This document shows, piece after piece, positions 21,410 through 32,474 of a DNA stretch of 64,000 nt (positions within the stretch are counted from its first letter, which is position 1; each line of letters starts with the position of its first letter). The notes under the pieces are model-generated. The model was given only the letters and a program-made list of their open reading frames with translations. It was not told where the DNA came from and did not search any database. The position numbers and the translations under genes were made by a program. The stretch is from Cryoendolithus antarcticus (Eukaryota > Ascomycota > Dothideomycetes > Cladosporiales > Cladosporiaceae): the NCBI GenBank assembly GCA_002077065.1, contig NAJO01000018.1:434001-498000 (forward strand), written 5' to 3'.

Positions 21410-23298
21410 CTAAAAGACAAGGCCCTTGACCTGCTTGTTGTGCTTTACATTGATGTCCCGCCACATCATCACGCCAGCGATAGCCAATACCAAAGCAGTA
21501 GTCGCGGCAACACACATGATTTTCTGCGTCTCGCCGTACGCACGATCGATACCTGCGCGAGCAGCAGTGCCCTTGGCATAGCTCAGCTGCGTGACAAGAT
21601 CGCCGTATATCGTCGATGAGTTAACTTGCTCGTCCGCAGGCAAGTACTTATGCAAGTTCGGCAGGAACGTGCCCATCCATATCGCTGCAGCCACGGTTGA
21701 CCCGATAGCTCCACCTACGGAGCTGAACATTCCCTCGCCCGCCAGCACGACGGTAACGTACTGGTGACTCGTGGCCGCCATGGCTGCGAGCTGCTCACAA
21801 ATCACCAGCGTGCCGCCGCCGAAAGCGATGAAGATCTGACACATGATGATGAAGCCGATGTTCTGGTCTGGCTGACGGAAGTGGATCATGAGCCTGACGC
21901 CGAGAATCGTGATCGGCACGCCGAAGTACAGACTCTGCGGCTTGAACTTGCCGTGCCAGCGGATCAGCGCACCGCAGACTAGGGCCCAGAAGCAGGGGCC
22001 TATGTTGTAGATATTCGCGATGTATGAGGACAGGGTGATGCTGAGGCCCATTGCGACTTGAAGAAAGGAGGTAAAGTAAGAATTCCAGATGTAGAATTCA
22101 AAGAATAAAACTGCGGCTAGGATGTTCGCGCCTAGAACGGTCCGGTCTGCGAGCAGCGCCCACGGCATGAACGTTACTGGTGCTAGGTATGCTTCCCAAA
22201 GGGCGAAGGCGATGAGCAGGAGAGCGTCAAACACGATCATGCAGATGATCATCGGTGATTGCCAACCCTCGGCCTGGTAGGAGTACAGGCTGAACGGCAA
22301 CAGGAACAAAGCCAGACCTCCGCAGATTAGGAGTAGACCGAAGGCATCATATTCGACGGCGTAGTATTTGATGGACTGCAGTACTGTGCGTCCGCTGTCG
22401 TGCTGAGGCATCCGGCCAGCTTTGACGGCTTTGTGGTAATTCCACTGTAGAAGGATGTATAGCGGGAGTGAAATGACCGGAGTGATGATGGCGAAAGCGG
22501 CGAACGCCCACCTGAAGCCCGGCCCATCGAGGAAGGCCGTAGCCAGCGGTCCAGTGATCCAGACCGTAGCGATGTAGGGTGAACTGATGAAGGCGAACAT
22601 GAATCCTCTGTTGCGGAGTGAAGATGTGTCGGCGACGACGATGCCCATGACATAGCCTTGGCCGTTGTAGTTGGGGAGATGTCAGCGAGAGTGATGGTCG
22701 TGCAAATGAAGATCGCTAACCCGAGCCAGTAGAGCACCTGCGCGGCTGCATAAGTCTGCACTCCATTACATGCTGCGATCATCACTAAGCCCAGCGTCAA
22801 GCATGCTGTCATTGTGAGGAAGCCTTGAGGACGTCCCCATACATCGATGATCTTCGCCAGTGGCAGCTTGAATAGACCACCGATGATGGACGACATGATA
22901 GATGTTGCCGCAGTAAGTGAATGCAGCTGAAATGAGGACGTAACGTATGGCGTCAGATTGCCAGTCATGCCTTGCTCCATGGCGTTGACGAAGTAGATGA
23001 ACCAGATCCTGACGGTAGTGAGCAATCTGCCGGATGATGCATCGCTGCTGACTGGTTATACTTACATGATGTACACAGTGATGAGCGTCGACTTCGTCCA
23101 CACCTGTGCCGTAGCCTCGATCTTCTGTACACCAACCTGAGCATTCTTGTGCACAGTTTAATCGTCGCTGTCGCTATCGGTGGTGCTGTGCTCATTGCTG
23201 TGCATCTGGCCTTCTTTCGACTCCGGCACAGCCTGTCCGGTCAGATCTGCAGGCGTGACGGGGCGCTGAAGCCCGGCAAGTGCTTTGAGATCTCTCAT
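21410..23298 (-). pseudogene. MFS siderophore-iron transporter, apparently disrupted
   Basis: The family is the fungal siderophore:H+ symporters (Sit1/MirB type), recognised from DTSSLRNRGFMFAF, FRWAFAAF, the 14-span layout and the tail WRDINVKHNKQVKG. The expected exons are 23298-23066, 23008-22721 and 22670-21410, together 594 codons, a normal family length. Two defects are visible. First, codon 47 is TAA (complement of 23158-23160), in frame between a plausible N-terminus and NAQVGVQKIEA, the usual lead into span 1. Second, the 50-nt intron 22671-22720 has a good donor (GTTAGC) and branch (GCTGAC), but its acceptor reads AA where AG is required. With normal removal the conserved WLGYNGQGYVMG is restored; unspliced, the frame is lost. 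The remainder is intact, so decay would be recent. Alternatives are sequence errors or an unrecognised exon structure. GATA motifs lie upstream. Confidence 0.75.
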
Positions 23299-23382
23299 CG
23301 TGTTATATGATTGTCTACCAGGTGCCTGAGGCAGCTTGTACTAGCAGTAACAGAAAAATAGAGATTGTGAGAGATAAACAAG

Positions 23383-23391
23383 ATCTGATAA
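23383..23391 (+). promoter_or_regulatory. iron-GATA motif ATCTGATAA upstream of siderophore transporter
   Basis: A perfect ATCWGATAA match, 85 bp upstream of the transporter ATG on the opposite strand. A core AGATAA is adjacent at 23372-23377. The position equals that of the FTR1 site relative to its start, suggesting the same repressor. Confidence 0.65.
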
Positions 23392-24347
23392 GAGATGAAT
23401 GAGATATGGGCACTTATGATCATTTCGCCGAACCTCGGGACGTACAAAAACTCTTCAATCTGCAGAGCCATGGCGGGTGGGTCGATGGGTGTCGAATGGG
23501 CCAATAGTCTAGCGTGCACACCTATACTCTGCGCATTCTGGGATGGCCTCATCTCGGCGTGACGAATTATCAACAGTCACTATCAGCCGATTGCAGCGCC
23601 CAACAGATATGGAAGATCGATGCTATGCACCAAGATGATGCGGCAGCAAGGTGCTCGACATCTTAGTCTACAAGCTGATTGCAACTGAATTGGCGGATGC
23701 AATCGCTCATCGTGGCAGGATCATAGCAATCACTTGAGGCTCGCGTGGTGATGGTGGGTCATGTGGAGTCAATGGGACGATGGCCAAGACCGAGCTAGAG
23801 CCATAGCTTTGCTAGGGCACAGTATAGTAGGGAGAGTGTCGTGATCCGACCGCGCAGGGGGAGTTGCCGCCGACATCGCGTCAGCAGCGAGCATCGCGAG
23901 CGCCGGACTTGGCAGTAGGGAAGTTGGGCCAGTTCAAATTTGCTCAGAAGCGTCGTGCACACCAAGGTACGTGTTGAATCGACGCGCCAAGTAACACTAC
24001 GAAAAGCCAAGAATCCCATTACGAGCGACATGGCAACTCACGGACAACCAAGCGGAGATCGTCCGCGGATAGTAAATGGATGGCGAATGTATGTGGTTCG
24101 ATGTAGTCCCGACATATGCGCGATTTCGCGGTCCGCCATAGGCAATAGTCTCAGATCATGGAGTGAGTGGCAGAAGATGCCTCACCAGCCAAGTGCGTAA
24201 TATTCCGAGCATAGCCATAGCGAACCTGTGATGATCAAGGCGACCAATCACCAGATGAAGGACTGTAGGATTCGTTACGTTTGATGGAGAGAAGAGGTGA
24301 AGTCGAGAAGCCGGGAGGTAGTGCGGTCGCCCATCTCGGGTCATTCG

Positions 24348-24356
24348 TTATCAGAT
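24348..24356 (-). promoter_or_regulatory. distal iron-GATA motif ATCTGATAA
   Basis: It reads TTATCAGAT on the plus strand, about 1.05 kb upstream of the siderophore transporter start and beyond the 3' end of MIS12. It may be a distal site of the transporter promoter, or chance. Confidence 0.4.
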
Positions 24357-24626
24357 CCGAATATGGCACTGCCACTATTCCACCTTTCGACTTTGCCTTC
24401 ATACTCCATGGACTTACCCCTTCTCACAGAACACAGAGCCTTACTTTTGCTACTGTCCTGCCCGGCGCGGACCTGTTTTGCCACCAGCGCAGCCGTAAGA
24501 GAGCTTGGCAGACTCTAGGCTGTTATGGTGCATCTTTCCTATTGACAAGAGCAGGCACGGAATCGGTCACAATGGCACGATAGACAGATGCAGAAGCAGT
24601 CTTGACGCTGATCTTATGGATTTGAT

Positions 24627-25656
24627 TCATATCTCGTCCATTGTACTTCCCGCGTGCTGTCTATCAGCTCCTCCAAGAGCCTGCACCAAGCCCTCAAGGG
24701 CCGACAGCTCATCCACTCCGATCTTCCGGCCCCCTATCTTCGTGCGCTGCTCGGCAGTGTCGCCCAAGCCACGACGCTGCAGCGCTCGTCTTGCCTGTGC
24801 GTCGACATAGCGCGCCCGTCTAGTCTCCGCAGAGTCTTGATCTTGTCGTGCTTGCCGAGCGTTGGGCAGAGTTGCAAGCGCCTCCTTCAACTGACCAAGC
24901 AGTTGCCTGAGTGCCGGGAACTGTGTCGCCAGATACTGTAGGTTCTCTGTGAGTGGCTGCGAGGCCGTAGACGTGTGTGGCGATTGCGAGAGGAATGCAT
25001 ATGGCGCCTCGCCCTTCTGCTCAGTGACCGGCGTCTCGCTTTGCCCGAGCAGTTGCTTCAACTGCGCCAACACCGCAGCATTGCTTGCTTCCTCCGCCTT
25101 CAGCATGGCATTCAGCTTCGCAGTCTCCTGCACCTGTCGCCGTTGCAGTTGCAGCGCTTCCGGAGTCAGCCCACTTGTCTTGCTGTCTGCCTGCAGGTCC
25201 AGATGTCTGTAGTGCTCTAGCTGTACCCATCTCGCCAGATCTCCATCCTCCTCATGTCCAATTGCCAGGATGTTCCGTAGCGCGTAGATCTCGAACTTGT
25301 CAAAGTCCTTGTCGACTATCGCATTGAGTAATGACTCCAGCTTAATGATGCCCGAGTCGACCTCGGTCTGCTTCTGCTCCAGCAATACATCCTGGCTGGC
25401 TTCTGGTGTGAGGATCTCGGAAGGTGACAATCTGAAGCCGAGCGATTCGGGCGAAGCGTGCTGGAAACCAGACTCGATCGCATTGATGGCGCGAAACACG
25501 AGCTCGTTGACGGTATTGATCACATCGTCGAGGAGTGTCTGGCAGTATATTAGTGAATGGATTTGACTTGCGCAAGTGGGCGATGCAGTGTACCAGCGGC
25601 GTGTATCGGAAGTGCTCTGTCAGCAGCGCCGTCGTCTCTTGACTAGTTGCCGCCAT
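24627..25656 (-). CDS. MIS12: kinetochore protein MIS12/Mtw1
   Basis: A subunit of the MIND/Mis12 complex linking centromeric chromatin to the Ndc80 complex. Two exons (25656-25594, 25538-24627) with a 55-nt intron encode 324 aa. The N-terminus has the family features: LLTEHFRYTPLTLLDDVINTVN leads into a long helical region, followed by KFEIYALRNIL and the WVQLEHYRHLDL segment. Coiled-coil heptads continue (about 150-230), with a Gln- and Ala-rich C-terminal half. Length and layout match fungal Mtw1. The intron call is supported because it joins TPL directly to TLLDDVI, as in homologues. It is divergent from the ZNF511-like gene over 332 bp. Confidence 0.88.
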
Positions 25657-25988
25657 TGAGAGGCGCTCATACGAATAGATTGGCAATGTTGTCGTCGCCG
25701 GCGCAAAGTGAGTGTGGACGCGGCTAGGTGAACGCGCCGAATCAACAATGTTACGTCAGCGGGGCTCGGTTCTATTCTACCTTCTCACGCTTGCGTTGGA
25801 CTCGCTCATGAACATTATCTTCTCTTCTGCAACACCTGACTCTCGGAGTTATTGAACAGTCGTACGCATCGTACGCGTCGTTGATACGAGTGTTGGGCAC
25901 GAAACGCACGCATACTAGACGCGGGCTTGAAGGCCGATCGAAAGAGGACCAAGCTACTGCAGGTACAGCGCGCGGCTCACCGCACGTC
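25657..25988. other. divergent intergenic MIS12 / ZNF511-like
   Basis: 332 bp of shared promoter. No distinct motif was recognised. The frame of the downstream gene is open into this region from a TTG at 25881, but no ATG supports a longer protein. Confidence 0.5.
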
Positions 25989-26804
25989 ATGGCAAAACGT
26001 AGCCGCTCTATCTCCCCAGATGAACCCAACACAGCAGTCTCGGCACAAGTAGGTACTTCTCCTACGTCGTCGTCAAGTATGCGGTGCTTTCTTCCGCCCC
26101 ACAGACCTTTCACTTTCAACTCACAAGTCGATTACGAGACACACTACGCCAAGGAGCACAGCAACAGATGTAGTGAGTGCCGGCATAACTTTCCAACGCC
26201 ACATCTGCTCGGTCTTCACATCGCCGAAGACCATGATCCTATCATCGCAGCCAAACGTGAGCGTGGCGACAAGACTTTCGCATGCCTTGTGGACGGCTGT
26301 GAGAAGGTTTGTGGCGACTGGAAGAAACGACGCATGCATCTGATCGACAAGCATGGCTTTCCAAGGAATTACGACTTCTTCATTGTCAACACTGGAGTAG
26401 CCGGGAAGCGCAGTATGCTGAGACCTGGTGTCGATGCACAAGGTCACCGAGCGAGCAGTCGTGAGAGACGCGACAGCAGCGAGTCCGAGGATGAGGTAAT
26501 GATCACCCCGTCAACCACGCCATCGGTCGCGAGTCCTGCCGCTCATGCACCGGCTGCGACTCGACAGGAGATTACAGCGGGCACTCCACAAGGCGCGTCT
26601 GTTGCGAGTGCACATGTTGCAGCGCCGAGAGTCCTGGGTGGCAAGAAGCGCTCCGCATCTGTTCGCAGCATGGGCACAGGAGCCATCTTGGCATCACCCG
26701 CTGTGACGAACGACGTGAAAGTCGAAGATATTACGAAGTCCATGTCAGCCCTCAAGATGGTGCCGAGAATCGTAGCGGAGAAACAGCGAACAAAGCAGAG
26801 TTGA
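25989..26804 (+). CDS. ZNF511-like C2H2 zinc-finger protein
   Basis: A single exon of 271 aa from the ATG at 25989. The zinc-finger region spans about residues 30-130 and includes CSECRHNFPTPHLLGLHIAEDH and CLVDGCEKVCGDWKKRRMH followed by LIDKH. The ending HGFPRNYDFFIVNTG matches fungal relatives of human ZNF511, a conserved but poorly understood nuclear protein. The C-terminal half is Ser/Thr/Ala-rich and probably disordered, with a short Lys-rich tail. It may act in nucleic-acid binding, but the target is unknown. The ATG was chosen over the upstream TTG extension because the extension has no conserved content. Confidence 0.75.
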   Translation: MAKRSRSISPDEPNTAVSAQVGTSPTSSSSMRCFLPPHRPFTFNSQVDYETHYAKEHSNRCSECRHNFPTPHLLGLHIAEDHDPIIAAKRERGDKTFACLVDGCEKVCGDWKKRRMHLIDKHGFPRNYDFFIVNTGVAGKRSMLRPGVDAQGHRASSRERRDSSESEDEVMITPSTTPSVASPAAHAPAATRQEITAGTPQGASVASAHVAAPRVLGGKKRSASVRSMGTGAILASPAVTNDVKVEDITKSMSALKMVPRIVAEKQRTKQS

Positions 26805-27817
26805 AGTGGCCAAATGGAGGCTTGTCATGTTCATGTGGTGTTGTCCATTCATACTCTCCGCGGCCGGCTCCATGTAGCTTCCGCTACTCTGAGTATAGTC
26901 GCTGCAACCAGTGCACCAGCTGAACGCTTCGAAGAGTTAGGAACACACGAGCTACGTGACTTCTTTGTGACGGCTGGCGCTTACTTCTAGCGAGCACCAG
27001 AGCCACTTCCGGTGATGACCGCAGTGTAGCAGGCAACGATGCTCAAGCAGCGTCCCATCGTCGTGACATGTTGACGCAAGTCTATTGGGTACCAACCCCA
27101 TCACAGCACGAGTCACATCATGCTCCACCGAGACCGAATTGCATTCCAGGAACAACAAACACACGCTTCTTTTCTGCACTCGCCCATGCCAGGCACGGAG
27201 GCCCGATCCGCCAGAACGTTTTCCGATCATCTACCATAGCGCGCAGCATGACGACATCTCCTCCCCCGGACAAGACATGGGATCCCATCGAGACCGCGGA
27301 AAAGATAAAGGCACACCTTCGCTGTCCGCACTTCAGCGCTGATGATTTCATCGAACTTCGTGGGTCCTCTGCGGCCGATGCGGACGATGAGACGGATGTT
27401 CTGGTGGCTAACGGCCCGGTGGACAGTGAAGGACCCTCAAACATGAGTGAGGCCCTTGCTAGAGTAGCATGCGGCCGTCGAAGCTCAGAGGAGTCTCGAT
27501 CAGGATATGACACCAGCTATTAGTCTGCTGCATCGCCATCTGCCAGGCGAACCTTTCAGTCAGTCCACCAGGACAGTCTGTATTCCGCGAGGAAAAATGC
27601 GCCGACGAGCTATCAGCTCGTCATCTGCATTGAACGTACCTGGATATGCAGCAATGAGACCATGGTCAGAAATGTTGCCACACATCGCGGCAGAGGTGCA
27701 AAATTGTACCTCTCTGAGGCAACGGTGGTCGGGGCCGGTGTCGTGACTGTCACAAAGATTGTAAGTTCAGGCTACAACACTCGACTGAGTGAAAATAGAT
27801 GCATATATACATCCCTC
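26805..27817. other. intergenic, with one weak open frame
   Basis: 1.0 kb between the ZNF511-like gene and the 3' end of PSD1. The only frame worth noting is 27068-27523 (plus), listed separately. No repeat or RNA gene was recognised. Confidence 0.4.
27068..27523 (+). CDS. weak candidate small protein
   Basis: A 151-codon frame with an ATG at 27068 and an internal ATG at 27248. Its first 60 residues are rich in Arg, Ser and His and could be a mitochondrial presequence or noncoding sequence. From the second ATG the sequence looks more natural (WDPIETAEKIKAHLRCPHF, then an acidic DADDETD patch). I recognise no family. A shorter 91-aa product from 27248 is possible, as is no gene at all. Confidence 0.28.
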   Translation: MLTQVYWVPTPSQHESHHAPPRPNCIPGTTNTRFFSALAHARHGGPIRQNVFRSSTIARSMTTSPPPDKTWDPIETAEKIKAHLRCPHFSADDFIELRGSSAADADDETDVLVANGPVDSEGPSNMSEALARVACGRRSSEESRSGYDTSY

Positions 27818-29488
27818 CTACCCCTCCTCAGTCACAGCATACCCCAGCTTCTCCCCAACCTTCACCTGCATCCCCTTCTCAATACACCACTTCCACCCGC
27901 CTCGTCTCCCCTGATCCATGAACCCCTCATCGAACGTCGGTCTCCGCCCCTTCGGCCCCTCAAATACCATCACAATCGTGCTCCCCAGCTGGAACCCTCC
28001 CATCTCCTCTCCTCGCTGCAGTGGGTGACCCCCAAGCACCCGAGAGGCGGCCGTGTATGTAGCCTCAGCGTAGCCCGAGTACGGCTCCCCTGACTCTGCA
28101 GCTTTCTCGGCGGCACGATCAGCTCGTGTGTCGGTCAAAAGGCTGTTTGTGCGTAACTCGCGGTCGAAATTGACCACTATACTGCCTACGTTCGTGGCGC
28201 CTACGGGCGTGTAGGAGAAAAAGCCGTATTTCCATCGTCCCAGCAGGACAACGCGCTCGTTCAAAGTGAATAAGCCGGGGAGTGTGCGTTGCAGGTACGG
28301 CGATACTGAGTACAGCTCCCCAGCAAAGTGCCTTCTCGACTCCACGACCCATGACACCGGTGAGTGGAAGCGGTGGTAGTCGCCTGGTGCAAGGTAGACC
28401 ACGCAGTAGTACAGCGCTGTCGGCTCCTCTGACTCATTGCCCGAAGACCACCAGGACTTCTGGGCTCGTGGTGAGCGTGCGAGATCGGCTGTCACTTCAG
28501 CTTCGGATGTTGCGCGTGATTGTGTCGATTGATCTTCCGCAAGCTCATTCACGTCCTCCGCTAGCTTACCGCCTTCCCGGGACCGAGGCTTGCGCTTCTT
28601 CGCCGATGCACCGGAGAAGAGCGAGGGCAGGTCGTAGGATATGCCATTCACTTGGGCGAACTCCTCTTCTGCGCTGATGATCTCTTGGTCGCCTTCTCGT
28701 CGGCGGGACTTTGGGACTTGTGCACTACCCGCGTTACTCGGTATGTTACTGCTCGGTGCCGCTTTGTCGACGTGCTTCTCTCCCAGCAGCGCGTCAACTG
28801 AATATGTCACGCCTTTGACTTGCTCGATGTCTCCACCTTCTATGACGCCGAATTGCACTACCTTCCCATCTGCAGGCGAAAGCAGTGCATTTGGGTTTGG
28901 GTCCAGCGGTCTCACGCCAGGCTTCAGCGTGCGGTAGAAGAACTCAGCCAAGTTTCTGAAGTTATGCAATTCCGGCTCTTCGATCTCATTGAAGTTCACC
29001 CCGAACACCCAGCCGTAGAGCTTGAAACCAGGTACTCGCATGTAGTACGGCAAGTCTATGCTGTTGAACTTGCCCCATATCCTGCTCAGTGCTTTCAGTG
29101 GCAACGTCGACATAATCTGCACTGTCCATGGTCCGCTGGGTCGTATGCGTTTCCGTTTCTTCGGCCTCCCTAAGTCATCCTCGCTGAGCCTATCCTCCGA
29201 GTCTCGATATGTCCACTCATCATCAGTTGCTTTGCCACGAGTCTGGGTGCGGTAAAGCTGAAATGCGCCGAGGAAAGCTATGCCTGCTACGACTGGTATG
29301 GGCCGCCATACTGTTCGCGTCAGACTGAGCGCTGTCCGTAGTCTTGAGGTGAAGGACTCCTTGCGGTGTTGTCGGTGGGAGCGGGGTGAGGTGGAGAAGT
29401 GATGGGTGGGTGTTTGGGTGCGGCTATGGGGACATCGCTGGTGGAGAAGCCTTCGCGCTGCTGGGCGAGTGGCACGGGGGAGGGACAT
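27818..29488 (-). CDS. PSD1: mitochondrial phosphatidylserine decarboxylase PSD1
   Basis: Converts phosphatidylserine to phosphatidylethanolamine at the inner mitochondrial membrane. It is a single exon of 556 aa from the ATG at 29486-29488; the open frame continues upstream only to a TTG. An Arg-rich presequence (RATRPAARRLLHQR) is followed by one membrane span (PIPVVAGIAFLGAFQLY, about 65-81). The catalytic core contains SPADGKVV with its Asp, YHRFHSPVSW with its His, and the self-cleavage motif LGST at 501-504. Cleavage before Ser503 generates the pyruvoyl alpha chain of about 54 residues. A polar insertion (about 245-345, rich in Arg, Lys, Glu and Ser) interrupts the core between NGISYDL-type segments, making it longer than bacterial enzymes and similar to other filamentous-fungal PSD1. 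Confidence 0.94.
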   Translation of the reverse strand: MSLPRATRPAARRLLHQRCPHSRTQTPTHHFSTSPRSHRQHRKESFTSRLRTALSLTRTVWRPIPVVAGIAFLGAFQLYRTQTRGKATDDEWTYRDSEDRLSEDDLGRPKKRKRIRPSGPWTVQIMSTLPLKALSRIWGKFNSIDLPYYMRVPGFKLYGWVFGVNFNEIEEPELHNFRNLAEFFYRTLKPGVRPLDPNPNALLSPADGKVVQFGVIEGGDIEQVKGVTYSVDALLGEKHVDKAAPSSNIPSNAGSAQVPKSRRREGDQEIISAEEEFAQVNGISYDLPSLFSGASAKKRKPRSREGGKLAEDVNELAEDQSTQSRATSEAEVTADLARSPRAQKSWWSSGNESEEPTALYYCVVYLAPGDYHRFHSPVSWVVESRRHFAGELYSVSPYLQRTLPGLFTLNERVVLLGRWKYGFFSYTPVGATNVGSIVVNFDRELRTNSLLTDTRADRAAEKAAESGEPYSGYAEATYTAASRVLGGHPLQRGEEMGGFQLGSTIVMVFEGPKGRRPTFDEGFMDQGRRGGWKWCIEKGMQVKVGEKLGYAVTEEG

Positions 29489-30324
29489 GTGAGTAGAAGG
29501 CAAGGGAGTCTACCGCACGATCGCACGAACAGGAAAGGAATCAAGGACGAGAAGCCTCCTACGTTACTTACGGAGTATCGAAGTAGTCGTCGATGAAATG
29601 ACGTCTCGTCAACATCGTCCTTTGGTCCGTGCAGCGGACATGGTGCAGTACATGTATTGCTACATTCATAGTCCTACCTCATCACCTTAGTGTCTCGATG
29701 CACTCCAGTCTGCTCGTGCGTGTATGCTACTTGGTATGAAAGGCTTCATGGCTCCGTCGACGGACGGCAAAGAGGACCAGCTTCTGCGCACGATCAAAGA
29801 GACCTATCCTGTGTGATTCGACTTCACGCATCAGCAGAATGCAATGCTAGCCTTCTGCCCTTGGTGCGGTAGTGACCATGTCGAACGCGACTTGCCTCTC
29901 GAAGAGGCTCGACCTTATTTTACACAGCTATGGCACAGCATAGAGTACCGGAGGGGATGACAGTATGTTCCACAAGAGCGTGAACGTTGACTTCGGTGCA
30001 TGTGGGACCATGTGTGCAAATGGCGCTCCATGACACCTAGATCACAGAAATGACAGTCGTGGCTACCAAGACAGCACCTTAAGAGACAATGGTGCAACCG
30101 GAGAGAGTAAGCTATAGGCACGAGGCCTTTCATACCAGCTATCATACACTTTCACGAGCAAACGACCACGTGCCTCTCACGCACGCGCAAAGAGTAACCA
30201 TCACGAGCAAATTTTCCCCCCAAAAGTAAGCACATCATCACTGGTCGGCCAATACACCCCCTCATTAGGACCGACTCAGTTCCAAAAGCATCTCAAACCC
30301 ACTCCATGACTGCCCTTGAGCTCT
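29489..30324. other. intergenic, no gene recognised
   Basis: 836 bp between the start of PSD1 and the 3' end of the unrecognised 696-aa gene, both on the minus strand. It includes the PSD1 promoter. No feature was recognised. Confidence 0.45.
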
Positions 30325-32474
30325 CTAAGAGCGAATGTTTCCCTGACGAGGCCCAACAACGACCTCAATCGATCCATGCTTCACTCCAGTGACGTTGCCA
30401 CCAGTGAAGTTCTTCTCTTTAAACTGAGGCACCACCGTATGCATGACCACCCAGGGTGAGGGCTGCCGATCGAGCTTCTGCCCAATGAGCTCGGGGTTGC
30501 GATGAATCATCTGCTCATGGCTGAATGCCACAGAAGAGTTCCAGAACTCGAACTGGAAGAAGTTGCGCTCGGTGCGCAGGCGGCTCGCGAAGCGAAGAGC
30601 CTCCCAGAAGATGCGGGAGAGCTCCTGACGAGCGGTCTCGATCTCCTCGGGCTTGATGACGGGGCGCATGAGGTCGATGCAGCGATTGGCGTAGACCAGC
30701 GCGCGATTCTTGAGGTAAGCGTGGTACCCGCTGTTGGTGGAGTAGGCAATCTGGTTGGCCAGCTCCGAGCGCTCCTTGGCGAGCGCATCGCGCTGAGGGA
30801 AGTTGCGGGCAAGGCCGGTGCGGTCTTTGGGGGCAGCGACCTCCCTGTCGAAGACCTCCTTGAGGCGTGCGCTGTGCTCGTGGGCGAAACCATCGACGAT
30901 GCAGACTGTCAGGATCTCGTCGTGGACGAAGCGGTTCATGACACCAGTGAACAACAGCTTACGGTGTGGCTCGTTCTTGAGGAACGTCTTTGGCTGCTGA
31001 AAGTGGTCCATATGATGGCGGCAGGCCTGGAAGATCGCGTTGTTTAGGTTGAGATTTCTGGGGTCCTCGACATACTGAAGCGGGATAGCGACGAGGAACT
31101 TGCCCACGAAGGCCTCCATCTTGACGGCGAGATCGTTGAAGCATTGGCCGAGAGACCTGACAGTGGGGAGAACGTCCTCGAGCTGGGATGGTGTGGCGAG
31201 GATCATAGAGCCAGTGTGGGAGCCAGCATACGAGCCAGCCTCGGGATCCAGCGACGAGGTGCCCGAGATGGAGCGCTGGACGACCTGAGTGGACGTTGGA
31301 GTAGTGGCAGCAGCGTGGTTGTGTTGGCGGGCAGGTGTGGTTTGCTGCGCGCCATAGGTCTGGGGCGACCCAGTGTTGTGGCGCTGTGCGGGCTGATAGG
31401 TGACGTGACGTGCAGCTTGAGATTGTAGCTGCTGCGCGTGTGGCTGCTGAGCGTATGTGGGCCGGGTCTGGTGTGGGTAGGAGGCCGTATGAGCTACGTT
31501 GGTGCCGCGCTGCTGCTGAAGCTCGAGGGCTTGAATGCGAACGTTGAGTTGCTTGATGATCTCGGCCTGGGCGGCCAGCGAGCTTGCGCGCTCAGCCTCG
31601 CTAGCAAGAAGTCCGTTCATGTTGTTCGCGATAGTGCGAAGATGCCCCTCGTGGTGAGTGATCGTCATTGGTTGCGCATTGGCTATGTCGTCAAGGCCGC
31701 GAATGTCCTGGTACATCAGAGCGAGATTGGCAACAGCGGGAGCAGGCGCGATGATGTGCTGAGCAACGTCGACAGGAGTCGGCGAAGTGTTGCTTCCAGT
31801 GCTTCCGTTGCTTCCGTTGCTAGACATGACGACGGCGCGTGCGTTCTGGACGTTGCGCTGAGCACGTGCGTGAGGTGGAATATACGCGGTGCTCGATGGT
31901 GTTGGTAGAGCTGAAGGAGGATCGTTCCAGCTGTCCCAGACTAGAGATTGAAGTCCAGAAGGGGATGTGTTTGCGGCAGCGGCCTCGTTGACTGTGTTGA
32001 CTGTAGCACTCGGAGGTGCAGCACGCGTCGCGGTCGTAGGAGCGGCAAGTGGGCTGACGAGCGTGTTTGGCGGGGTGGCTGTCACCGCGGGACGCGTACG
32101 ATTGGTAGGTGTTGTGAGGATGACGGCCGAGTTAGGATTGTTCTGGTAGGACGGATCGGGGTGAATGAGCGGTGCACGAGGAGCGGTGGCGGGATACTGA
32201 GTGGGGGTGCTGCTAGGTGTACTCTGCAAGGCGCCGCCCGACTGATGAAGACGCTGTGCAGCTGCGTCGCGGGAGATGTCGACGGTTATGTTTGGTGTGA
32301 GATGGTATCTGAAGAGTGCAGTGTCAGTCATGTGCTGAGGAGAAGTGTGAGAGAGGAAGATATTTACCTGGAGGTGGGAGTGGGGGCGCTGGCACTGGTG
32401 GCACCGTATCCCTGCCCTTCGCTCTTGCCCTTGTTGTAGTGATACGCAGACATGTTGCCTTGGAAGTTAGACAT
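30325..32474 (-). CDS. unrecognised 696-aa protein with folded C-terminal domain
   Basis: Two exons (32474-32368, 32308-30325) with a 59-nt intron join TPTS to RYHLTPNITVDI; the Arg codon is split. The start ATG at 32472-32474 is the best placed. Residues 1-190 are rich in Ala, Pro, Thr, Ser and Asn and low in complexity. A helical stretch (about 210-275) with possible coiled coil follows (EAERASSLAAQAEIIKQLNV), then a Gln/His/Tyr-rich linker. The last ~300 residues look globular: many aromatic and charged positions, regular helices (FWEALRFASRLRTERNFFQF), and no signal peptide or membrane span. The C-terminus GSIEVVVGPRQGNIRS is basic. I do not recognise the domain. The C-terminal part could mediate protein or RNA contacts, but this is speculation. 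Confidence 0.7.

Larger units (their letters stand above)
23299..24626. other. intergenic upstream of siderophore transporter
   Basis: 1.3 kb between the transporter start and the 3' end of the MIS12 gene. Apart from the GATA sites nothing was recognised. Open frames such as 24281-24583 plus have no family motif. Confidence 0.45.
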
